NCBI RefSeq assembly: GCF_947179165.1
Contig: NC_077243.1
Coordinates: 10,319,001 to 10,383,000, forward strand
DNA from: Solanum dulcamara
Taxonomy: Eukaryota > Streptophyta > Magnoliopsida > Solanales > Solanaceae
DNA: 64,000 bases
Reading direction: 5' to 3'
Positions 45,399 to 55,700 of this stretch are shown here, piece by piece (the stretch's first letter is position 1; every line of letters begins with the position of its first letter). Below the pieces are notes generated by a model. The model saw only the letters and a program-made list of their open reading frames with translations. It searched no databases and was not told where the DNA came from. The position numbers and the translations under genes were made by a program.

Positions 45399-45924
45399 CT
45401 TCTTTCACTATAACTAAAGTTTGATATGATAATAAATAAATAAAAAAGGGCAGTCCGGTGCACTAAGGCTCCCGCTATGCGCAGGGTCCGGGGAAGGGCC
45501 TGACCATAAGGCTCACTACAATTAGACACGAGAATTTTACGTGGAAACCCCTCAAACAGATAGAGGGGAGAAACCACGGGGTAGAAGGATCTTACTATAA
45601 TAATATGAGAGTACACTACTCTCAAATACAAGGAGAAAACAACAATTAACACTTATATTTTGTAAAAGGAACAACACACTAAAGAGGACACTCAAGACTA
45701 CAATATTTATCTTGGTATAACTCTCTTTGTATTCTAACTCTTTTGGATTGTATTTTGTGGGATCATCTAAATGAGGACAAGATGCTCTCTATTTATAGAA
45801 AACTAGAAACGCGTAAAATCCGCGTATTGCACCTTCCTTTTCTACTACGCGCTCAAAACGCGTTTTGTTCCCTTTTGACTACGCGTTCAAAACGCGTTTT
45901 GTAGTATTTGACTATCTTGTAGCA
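45399..45924 (-). mobile_element. LTR 2 inside the P450 pseudogene, same family as the 22.8-kb copia element
   Basis: On the minus strand it begins near 45921-45924 (TACAAGATAGTC), passes acgcgttttgaacgcgtagtc units (45840-45905), a TATA box (ctataaatagag, complement near 45796-45806), and the same atattgtagtcttgagtgtcctc and ccacgtaaaattctcgtgtc blocks as the LTRs at 22761 and 27372. It ends at about 45399 in actttagttatagtg. No clean target duplication is seen, and about 150 residues of P450 plus the intron are missing around it, so a deletion accompanied or followed insertion. Confidence 0.85.
45448..45515 (+). mobile_element. Second SINE head fragment
   Basis: gggcagtccggtgcactaaggctcc ... 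gtccggggaagggcctgaccataag lies within LTR 2. It shares about 50 bases with the fragment at 44904-44956 in inverted orientation, with one mismatch. The 3' half of the SINE is absent. Confidence 0.55.
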
Positions 45925-46218
45925 ACAACCAAAGAAAGCCTACGCTTGCGTCCTCCAATTTCATTAATGCCACTCGAATCAATTCAAGATATCAGAGTGA
46001 TGGGATATGATATAGCAGCAAAAACACAAGTTTTTATTAATGTTTGGGCGCTCGGAAGAGACTCCTCCTTGTGGGAAAATCCCGAAGAATTCCAGCCTGA
46101 GAGATTCTTTCAGACTGACGTTGATTTAAAAGGATTTAATTTTTGAGTTTATTTCGTTTGGTTCAGGGCGAAGGGGATGCCCAGGATCCCAATTTACCGT
46201 TGCTGTTAGCGAACTTGC

Positions 46219-47238
46219 TGTAATCATTTACAATTTATTAAATATAAATTTGTAGAATGGTTCAATTTATATTAAATTCAAGATATATTAGTCCAAATAA
46301 ATATTTTGGATTAATAAAATTGGGTCGATTATTTAAGCCCAATAAATGTGGATTTAATTAAAAACCTAAATCCATTGATTTGGGCTATAAAGATGACTCC
46401 ACTTTGTTAAGCCCAATATCATCTCATCCTAGAGGCCCAAAATCATGCCACATGTCAAAGTTAGGTGGCAATCCAAGTCAAATTAAATAAGCCACTAGAA
46501 TTATGTCATGTGCCAAAGTTAGGTGGCAATCCAAGTCAAATTAAATAAGCCACTAAAATCATGCCACATGTCAAAGTTAGGTGGCAATCCAGGTCAAATT
46601 AAATAAGCCACTAAAATCATGCCACATGTCAGAGTTATGTGGCAATCTAAGTCAAATTAAATGAGCCACTAAAATAATGCCACGTGCCCATGTGACATGT
46701 TCTGACCAATCAAATTAAAACTCTTCAACAAAGAAATCTGATTGGTCAGTTCAAACCAACCAATCAAATCACACCCTCATACCACTCCCTACAACTATAA
46801 ATAGGGGTCCTCATTATTCTGAGAGGGGAGGGTTTTTGGAAGAACAAGAAGCAAGAAGAGAGCTCGTGGATCAAAGACCGCAAATTCTCTACAAAGCTAC
46901 AAAGTTCAAGCAATCAAATTCAAGTTCAAGATCAAGAACGAAGAAGAAGATCAAGATCAAGTTACTTGTTCATCTTTACTGTTCGTCATAACCATACAAG
47001 TGTTCGTGACGAATAATTCAAATCCAAATTCGAAAACGAAGATTCAAGATCAAGCTATTCAAGCCCTTGACTCTAAATCAAATTCAAGTTCAACGTGTTT
47101 CATATTATTTGAAGAATCAGAGGATTATTATAGAGATTGTAACCGCATCATATTTTGAAATCAAATATTACACTTTGTTACTCCAATTTTCCGGTCTTGA
47201 TTATTTATTTTTCTCGGCTCGAAAATTTGTTGTTTACA
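46219..47238 (+). mobile_element. Solo LTR 3 inside the P450 pseudogene
   Basis: 1020 bp, TGTAATC ... TTTACA, between perfect CTTGC duplications (46214-46218 and 47239-47243). A TATA box (ctataaatagggg, 46794-46806) follows a tandem 58-bp repeat array. No internal retroelement sequence is present. The host P450 reads across it as SEL-ALANLL. Confidence 0.9.
46442..46690 (+). repeat. Tandem repeat, four 58-bp units plus a partial
   Basis: Units start at 46442, 46500, 46558, 46616 and 46674 with a constant period of 58. Each begins atcatgccacatgtcaaag and ends taagccactaaa. The array sits in the U3-like part of solo LTR 3, about 100 bases before the TATA box. Confidence 0.92.
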
Positions 47239-47385
47239 CTTGCATTGGCAAATTTGTTGTTGAACTTTAATTTTGAGTTAGTTGATAGGGCAAACGTGAA
47301 GGATTTGGACATTGTGGAATCAACAGGTGTGGCTGTGCATAAGCAATATCCTCTGATTGTTATTGCCACTCCTTGTTCTTACTAG

Positions 47386-49718
47386 TGTGTCTTTTTTGTC
47401 CCAATTGTGATTCCGAGATAATATCTTATATGATCTCAACTATGATTTTTAATTCAAAAATCGTTTTACCTACAAAGTATGATTTTTTAAAAAATTAAAA
47501 ATCAAAATTTTAAGAAATAAAAAGATACTTATATATTTAAACGAGAAAATAATAGCTGAAAGTTTTTTGCATTAATTTGTAGGCAGCTTGTCCAGTTGAA
47601 CAAGGAGGATCATCGGCCACAACTTGACTATTTATTAATCAAATTGTGAATTGTGATGTATTTAATTCTTCATCCTATACACCTATGTAAGAATGCATCC
47701 CAAAACAAAAGAAAAACAAGATTACACAAATTATTTCAAGTTTTCAACAACTTTGTGTTAATTAAATTCAAAATTAGCTGAAGAAATGGTCGAGGAATAC
47801 CCTACATCAACCAATAACTCAAAACTAAGTTCGTAATTGCTATTATTAAAATTAATTATTATCTTATCTTATAGCTTATTGTGTCTTGACACTTGTGTAG
47901 TGACATGAAAATCGTTTGTTTCTGTGCATATAATTATTTAATTTATTATCAGATTATCGGTTAATTTGTTAGGAAAAAACCTCAAATGATTAAGAATCGA
48001 TAATTAAAAAAAATTAACATCGTTATCGATACCCCTAAATTAATAACTCATTATTGATAAATCATAACTTTTTTTCAATTCGAATTATCGATTTCGATTT
48101 GATTTTGAACCGCGCGACAATATAGTCACAAAGACTTCGCAGTACAGGCCAAAAAGTTTGGATTCTAATAATATTAAATAAAGATGGTCAATAAATCTAT
48201 ATAATTCCTTGACCAATAAACCACATTCTGTCTCATCCACAAAAATACTGCTTATAAAATTACGCATACAAAAAAGGGATGAATACTATAGCCTATAGGA
48301 GTAAGGAGAAGAGGGTAAATAAAAGAATATATATTTGATCCGTATAGTTTTAGCGAGTGCATGGGGTTAATAAATGATTAAAATTGGCAGTTTTTTTTAC
48401 TTTTTATAAATTGGCTTAAAATAAAATTTTCATACCAGCAAATTTAAATGGGAAAAAAACATTTAATGTCATTTAGTGACTTTATGAGTGTGATTTTTGA
48501 ATTATAAAAGAAAGAAAAATGACTTTAAATGAACTAATGACCGGAGAAATAAGTCTCCAAATTAATTACAACAACTCCCACCCAGGGAATTTAGTAATCC
48601 GTAAATCCAGGAAAATTAAAAACACTCCAAAAGTTTACGCGTAGTAGGTGAACTAGTCGATGAGGCTAATTAATTTAGAACCTTTTGAGACCCCAATGGG
48701 TGGAATAATTAATATATATGGTAATTAAATTTCACATAACTAATCTTTGCAGAAAACGATATGTATATATTCTCTCTTAATTAATCGTAAAGCTGGATGC
48801 AAAAAGGCGAGAGGCAACAAATTAAAATGAGTTCACTTTTGTAAAACTGATAGTTTACCACCTAATTTTAATGATCAACTACAGTAAAGTTATTTTCAAT
48901 AAATTTTTGGCTTGACCTGATAGACAATCTCAACAAAAGACATTTTAATAAGAAGCTTTAGTTAGTTGTTTATGCTTGCAAACAAATTTTCTCAATTCTA
49001 ATGTAACTCATGTCCATATTATTTGTCTTCTAACTTCTTTGTATATTCATATAGTTAAAGTCTTAAAATTTTAAGTTATTAGAGTATTTGTCTCAAACTA
49101 CTATTTGGAACTATGGAGAGTATTGTTGATTAAAGTCTTAATTCTTATGTAATTCATTTCCATATTATTAAGGTGTCACTGCCAAGTGCCAACCACCATT
49201 AACGAAATGCTTGTTATCAATTTGGACTAGTTTGGTCCCTTCATTCAGATAGTAATTTATTTCAAAGTTGTTAAGATGTAGTAATACGTAATATGACAAG
49301 AAAAATCTTGACGAAAACTATAGAATACTTGAATAAGGTCTATATATCGTTGAAAAACATGAATATACCTATTCCCCTTAAAACATTTGGCGTTTTTAGC
49401 TACGTTTCAACTAGGATAATAAGAATTTAATCATATTATTGTTGGACCCAAGAAAGCTAAACAAAACATTAATTTGCAAATAGTATTTCTTCCCTTCAAT
49501 TTATGTGACACTTTTCGAATTTTGAGATTTAAATAATTTTTTTGTTTACCGTAATTTTTTCATATATCTTTTAAATGTTTTGAATTGTCAATTATTGTGA
49601 CCTATAGTATTTTTTTTATGTAGTTTCTACATATGCGAATTAAATTTTAAAAGATTTAAAGATTTCACGACCAAATTCATGGTCAAAGTTAAATTGTTTG
49701 ACTCATGGAATTCAAACT
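47386..49718. other. Intergenic, no gene seen
   Basis: AT-rich. 49485-49600 begins like a Stowaway end (ttcttcccttcaatttatgtgacac) but has no recognisable partner. The small open frames here have no support. Confidence 0.45.
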
Positions 49719-50610
49719 GTTATGGGTGTACATGTCTGGGTTGGTTCGAATTTTTCGAATACCAAATCAAATCATTTGTATTGTATTTTTAATTCTATAA
49801 ACCAAACCAACCTAATTAAACTCGAGTTTTTCAATCTCGAATTTTCTCGGGTTTTTTCAAGTTTTTCGGATAAAGTATTCATACCAACATATAATTAACT
49901 TGTGTTTCAAATATTTCTTTAGTCCTACCAAAATACAACTATCTAATGTGTTTCTTAAGAAAATAACACAAAATATGAGATGAATAATGACACTAAAATA
50001 TTCAACAAAAATAATAATGAAATCGCATAAAATAAATATTGCAAATTGATATGTCATAATGAAAATGATCATGCTAAAATAAGTTTAATAAATATTAATT
50101 ACATGACTAAACATTAAAGAAAAACTAAAATTAGGTTATAGATTTTAATTGTCTAAATCAATATAAACTAAAGAACAAATATTCAAAATTATTGTCAATC
50201 TTAGTGTTAAGTAATTTTTTTTTGTTAACATTATTACTGATTTGATTTTGACTTGAGCTTTATTAGAGTTAGTAATATCTATGGGCTATAATCTTAATTG
50301 GACCACTCTTAATTCTAAGCTTCAAACTTAAAATAATATGTTAAAAGAAACTATGAAAAAGTATAAGAAATTTTTATTAATTATATAAAAGTAAATACTT
50401 TATGTTATAAAATAAATTTTAAAAATTATATATATAATATAGTATTGATTTAATCTCGGGTTGACTTTTTTTTAGTTTAAACCAAACCAACCCAATGCAA
50501 GTATAGTTAGATTTTGTCTTTTAATATCAAATTACGTCAAACGAAATCGCTAGTCCAATTTATTTTTTCTTATTTGACTCAATTTTCGATTCGTTTTATG
50601 TGTATTCAAA
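49719..50610. mobile_element. Possible decayed hAT-like non-autonomous element
   Basis: The left side has gggtgtacatgtctgggttggttcgaatttttcg; the right side has the inverted counterpart tttaaaccaaaccaacccaatgcaag near 50475. Subterminal aaccaaaccaacc/ggttggtt motifs in inverted arrangement are typical of hAT-like miniature elements. Termini are not cleanly defined and no target duplication was found. Confidence 0.45.
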
Positions 50611-50958
50611 AACATTGTGCGCACTCAAGAAGGGCCATGTCATATACGTTTGTTTGTATATGTTTATAATTAATAAAATCAGATTTAAGAAATAAAGCTA
50701 ACCAACCCATGATTAAGGTGGAAAAATAGGAGGAAGGTGCATAACCAGACCAAAGTTGAAACATACGATGTTTTAAAATACAAACACAAAACCATGACAC
50801 TTGACTGCGTTTACAAAAAGTTAAATTTTCAGATTTAAATTCCTTAAATGTACACTATATGTAGTCTTCTTCAGAAATTAAAATTTGTGTTAAAACTTAA
50901 ATCTCAATTCTCCTTATGTCCTTTTGTTGTATGTTTTGAAACCAAATACACAGATAAT
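50611..50958. other. Upstream region of the second intact cluster P450
   Basis: AT-rich promoter-side DNA. An upstream in-frame ATG at 50848 would add 37 residues (MYTICSLLQKLK...) ahead of the membrane anchor. That extension does not look like a P450 N-terminus, so it is read as 5' leader. No clear TATA box was chosen. Confidence 0.4.
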
Positions 50959-52741
50959 ATGTTCAACTCCTTACAATGGCTAGAAAATTGTACCTATTTG
51001 TCTTATGTTTTTGCCCTTCCAGTACTCATTTCCTTCCTTGTTATGAGTCTCTTCATGACTAAATCTAAAACCAAAAAAAATCATCCCCCTTCACCCCTAA
51101 AATTACCATTAATTGGTCATATGCACAAACTAGGCTTGTTTCCTCACCATTCTCTACACAAATTAGCTCAACAATATGGACCTTTGATGTTCCTTAAACT
51201 CGGTAGCGTAAATACTCTTGTTGTTTCCTCAGCTGAGGCAGCTTCCGAAATCATGAAAACACATGACCTTATCTTCTGCGACAGGCCTAAATCCAACGTC
51301 AACAAGAAACTTTTATACGACTTTAAGGATGTCTCTGTCGCGCCTTATGGTGATTACTGGAGACAAATGCGAAGTATATGTGTACTTCAATTGCTTAGCA
51401 ACAAAATGGTTCATTCTTTTCGTGTTGTGAGGGAAGAAGAGACCGCCTTGTTAGTCAAGAAAATTGAGGAGAGATCACCAGAGGCAGTGAATTTGAGTGA
51501 ATTGTTTATGACACTTACAAATGATATTGTGAGTAGATCAGCTTTTGGGAGGAAATATAGTGGAGGGGAGAGTGGAGAGAAGTTTAGGAAATTGATGAAG
51601 GAGTTTGTGGGAATATTAGGTGGATTTGATTTTGGGACTTTTTTACCCTCACTTGCATGGATTGATAGAGTAAGTGGTTTAGAAGCAAAAGTAGAGAGAA
51701 TTGCCAAGGAGATGGATGAGTTTCTTGAAGGAGTAGTGGAAGAACATTTAGATAGTCATAAAAGAGTGAAGGAATTGTTGGGGGAAAAAGTGGAAAATGA
51801 AAACAGAGAGGACTTTGTTGATGTTTTGCTTGGGATTTACAAGCAAAACAGGGTGGATGGCTTTGCTATTGATAGAGATGGCATCAAAGCTCTCATTCTG
51901 GTGAGTTTTCAATCTCCCTCTGTATGGACTTGCTATGATCATGACATAAATGATGTCATTTATCACCAATAATACAATAATTTGGTGATAAATGACATTA
52001 CTTATATATGGTCACGAATTCCTGTGATACTTAGGTAAAAGTTGACGACTTTTTGGTTACAACAAATAATTTAGTGACTTTGTTAATACTTATATGAAGT
52101 TGAGTACAATAAATATCTGGTCTTTATTGTAGGACATATTTGCGGGTGGAACAGATACAACTTACACTGTGTTGGAATGGGCCATGACAGAGCTTCTAAG
52201 GCACCCTGGAGCCATGAACAAACTCCAAAACGAAGCGAGGGAAATAACTAAAGCAAAAAATGGAATAGTATCTGAGGATGACTTGGACAAAATGCATTAT
52301 TTGAAAGCAGTGATTAAGGAAACCTTGCGATTACATCCTCCGATTCCTCTGTTAGTTCCACGACAAGCTAGACAAGATGTTAAGGTAATGGGGTACGACG
52401 TTGCTGCTGGTACAATGGTTATAACGAATGGTTGGGCAATTGGAAGGGACCCTGAAATTTGGGATGATGCAGAGGAGTTTAAGCCGGAGAGATTTTTGAA
52501 TTCTTCCATTGATTTTAAAGGACATGATTTTGGATTGATACCTTTTGGTGCTGGAAGAAGAGGATGTCCTGGAATTTCTTTTGCAATGGCTACTAATGAG
52601 CTTGTACTAGTAAATGTTGTGAGGGAATTTGATTGGGAATTGCCAAATGGAGCAAAGGGGGATGATTTAGATATGACAGAATGCACTGGCTTAACTATTC
52701 ACAGGAAAGTTCCTCTGTTTGCTGTTGCAACTTCAAACTAA
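50959..52741 (+). CDS. Cytochrome P450, CYP71A-like, complete with one intron
   Basis: Exon 1 is 50959-51900 (314 codons) and exon 2 52133-52741 (202 codons plus stop); the phase-0 GT-AG intron is 232 bases. Product 516 residues. The anchor is at 13-33, hinge [11 protein letters not shown] (43-53), C-helix WRQMR (134-138), AGGTDTT (318-324, glycine in the first variable position), ExxR (E377, R380), PERF (432-435), [11 protein letters not shown] with Cys459. All catalytic features are present. It is clearly diverged from the MDLPW subgroup ([37 protein letters not shown]) and is the outermost plus-strand copy. An ER-bound monooxygenase role is expected; the substrate is unknown. The start at 50959 ([10 protein letters not shown]) was chosen over the upstream in-frame ATG because it places the anchor normally. 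Confidence 0.94.
51953..51998. repeat. 17-bp perfect inverted repeat in the P450 intron
   Basis: atgtcatttatcaccaa (51953-51969) and ttggtgataaatgacat (51982-51998) flank a 12-base loop. It lies in the intron of the P450 at 50959-52741, a small transposon-like or structural hairpin of unknown role. Confidence 0.85.
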
Positions 52742-55700
52742 CTCCTAATTTTTTGCTTTTTCATTCACACCTTTTTGGATGGTTGTCACTTATTATATTA
52801 TATTGTATCGTATCGTTAAATTTATCGTTAGTGATGACGAAAAGTCTCATTTTGTATAACAATCGATCAGGTGTGATCGCGTGTTACTTTATCTTTTCAC
52901 TCATTTTGTCTTTACTTACGATTTAATAATCCTATTTTATCATTTTTATCACACATTTTTATAGTAGTTCTACAACGTACTCTACTTTCATGTTGGTTTA
53001 TCCTTCAAATTATTGATATATGACATTATGTAACGACAAAAAATGATACAATCTATCTAACTGTTATATTCATCAATACAATGCAATATGATACTATACG
53101 AAACAATATCTAAGAACTATTCAAACAAAATGTCAGTGTTCAAAACTTGTTATGGTGTCCGAGTATGATACACCTCTTTGAGTGATAGAAACTTGAGAAG
53201 AAGAAAAAAAGGTGCTAAGTAGAAACAGGAATGTGAATGTGATGATTGAGTGTATTGGCATGTGGCAAAAAGAAGTGTTAGTCTTTATTTAAAGGCATGA
53301 GTTGTTAATTAGGTGTTAGATATATTCAAACATATGCCTAGATTAACACATAAAATAACTATTAAACCTATCCATGGGAGCAATTAAACGGAGAGCGTCC
53401 AATCAATTTTGAGAGATTTGATTTTGCAGTTTATACAAAACTGTTTTTAGTTTTATATCTTTTTTACGAGAGATCCTTATTTTTACTTATAATAGATTTG
53501 AAAATGTCATTTTCTTTTATTCAGTTTGTAAGTGGTCATAAAAGATCATTTCCTCACAATTCTCTAACGGCAAAGATAGTTTTGAATCAAACTATTAACG
53601 AGGGCATGAATCGTTCATTTTTACTTAGGTTAGAGTGTACATTTGGATTTTTATCTAATAAAACTTTCTTATCCTAATCTTCAACTTTCACCATGACACT
53701 CGAAGCATATTTTTAAAATATTGGTCAACAAAATCTATTCATCAAATACTGAAAAGAACTTCTAAAATATTGACTAAACACAAATTACTACTTTTCAGGA
53801 TCACTAAAAACTAATTTGAGAAAAGTAATTTTCAAAATGCACAATTTCTTCAGGAAAAATTACAGTCAATGCCTTTAGGCCATCTAATTTACAAAAATAT
53901 GTACGCAGTGTATACAAGTGTGTATACAAGTGTGTATACTACACTAAAATTAAGTCAATGCCTTTTGGCATCTCTGGGCCAGACGCAGACGAGTAATGGG
54001 CTTGACTGTTGACATCAAGTAGCCCTTTTATCTAAGTACGTTTTATATATATTGGGCTATAAGAAAAGAGGGTTTTTCCTGGATTCTGAATCTACTTTTC
54101 CACGTACCAAATATTCTTTCAATTACATTACGCAAAGAGGCATGCCTATAGTTAAATAGTTCTTTGCCTTTCTTAGGCTTTCTTTCACTTCTCATGTAGT
54201 TTTGCAAATGATATCGCATTCCTTTAATAGAAATATGGTTGTTGGCTCATTAAGAGAAGGTTCATTGAAGAGGGTCGGTAAAACATTTTTATAGATAAGT
54301 TTTATTTAAGAAGGATTAATGGTGTTGGTTGATCATATTAATGGAGTAAGTTGGTACATAAATATTTAGTTAGAATTAATAAATGATTGGTGTTTTTATA
54401 AAACATAATGTTTGGGGTTATTTTTGAATTTTTAAAACTTTTCAAGTTCCCAAGTTCTATTTTTTTTTAGAACTTGGGAACTTGAGAATTTTGCCAAATA
54501 TATTTGCCAAGTAATGACAAATTGTATGGACAAACACAAGTTTCAAAAAAAAAATTAAGTTTTTCCCAAAAACTACTTGGGGCCAAAAGCTCAGACTTAT
54601 GAATTTGAATTTAACGAAGGTCATTTTATGATTGTACTTTCTTTTCAATATTTTTATATGTGTAAGCGAATGTGTTAGTATAATATAATTAAAACGTTTT
54701 TTAAAAACCCCAAATTATAATTCTTTACCAAACCACAAAAAAAGAACTTTAACATATCGAGCCATACTGAATTGATTTTGTATGATAATGATATCGTGTT
54801 TTTGAAAACCAAAAATTAAAATTATCGAACCAAAATTTTTAATACCATATCATGGTGCACCATGTCCGCTCTAATCACAAGCACATGATGATGAGGATTT
54901 AGCTTTAGGCCTTTCACTCTCTCCTTTTTGAATGAATTTTACCTTCTTAAAAGAGTAAAAGATGATTAAAAAGAGGGGCTAAATAAGTTCATATTTTGAT
55001 TTAAAATTTGTTCAATAAAATAAGGTCATATTTAAGAACTTGTTGTCACGTTATAAACAACCAATTGCAATTAAACGTAGGGGTATTTATGTGCATTGAC
55101 TTTACAGATACTTTAAAAATTATAACTGTATTTTTTATTTATTTATAGATTTTGGAGAAGTAAAGTGACCCTATTATAGTAGGGATCGTTTTTTATGAGC
55201 GAAAAAATAATAATTTTGAAATAAAATATAAAATAATTTTATTTTATATTTAATTAAAAATATTAATTAATTTTAAAATTATTCATCTCATTATTTATAT
55301 TATAATAATAAAATAAATTATTTTATTTCTAGTACCAAACTAAGCAAAAATAGAATTCTATATAGCATTTAATATTGCCAAGTTGCCAAATAATTTCTTT
55401 TAACAGTAATAAGGACAAAAATCCTGTGGGTCAAAAGTTATGTTAGTGGATGGTTAATGATTATGGAGTAAAGTAAGAAAAAGATAGTAGTTGATTGGAC
55501 TAAGCAAAATAATTACTTAACGTCTTCAAAGATTCAAAATTGAACAGGCAAATATAACCGAAATTTATAAGTTTGTAGATTAATATTATAATAATAATTA
55601 AATTCATATCTAAATATTTATAAATAGTTAATAGCTTTGTTAATCTCTAGAATGTTTAAGAAAAAATTATTGAGTTTACCTAAATTCGAAACCGGACTTT

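Larger units (their letters stand above)
44255..47385 (+). pseudogene. CYP71A-like P450 pseudogene split by three LTR insertions
   Basis: Coding pieces are 44255-44692, 45207-45398, 45925-46218 and 47239-47385. Codon 5 is TGA (MDLP-stop) where the sister copies have TGG. Piece 1 runs from the anchor to RVQSY. Piece 2 ([15 protein letters not shown]) has a frameshift after QECD and ends at about IIEKLL. The residues from there to the ExxR helix, including the whole intron and AGTDTT, are missing across the second insertion. Piece 3 resumes at [10 protein letters not shown], carries PERF and the heme loop (out of frame after an extra T near 46143), and stops inside the L-helix. Piece 4 finishes with LDIVESTGVAVHKQYPL and the ATPCSY end. 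Confidence 0.92.

Noticed and set aside
50848..50958. Upstream in-frame ATG that would extend the P450 by 37 residues
   Set aside because: The extension does not resemble a P450 anchor, and the ATG at 50959 places the membrane segment normally.
29689..52741. A multi-enzyme biosynthetic gene cluster
   Set aside because: Only P450 paralogues are present; no terpene synthase, methyltransferase, acyltransferase or other pathway enzyme was found in the window.
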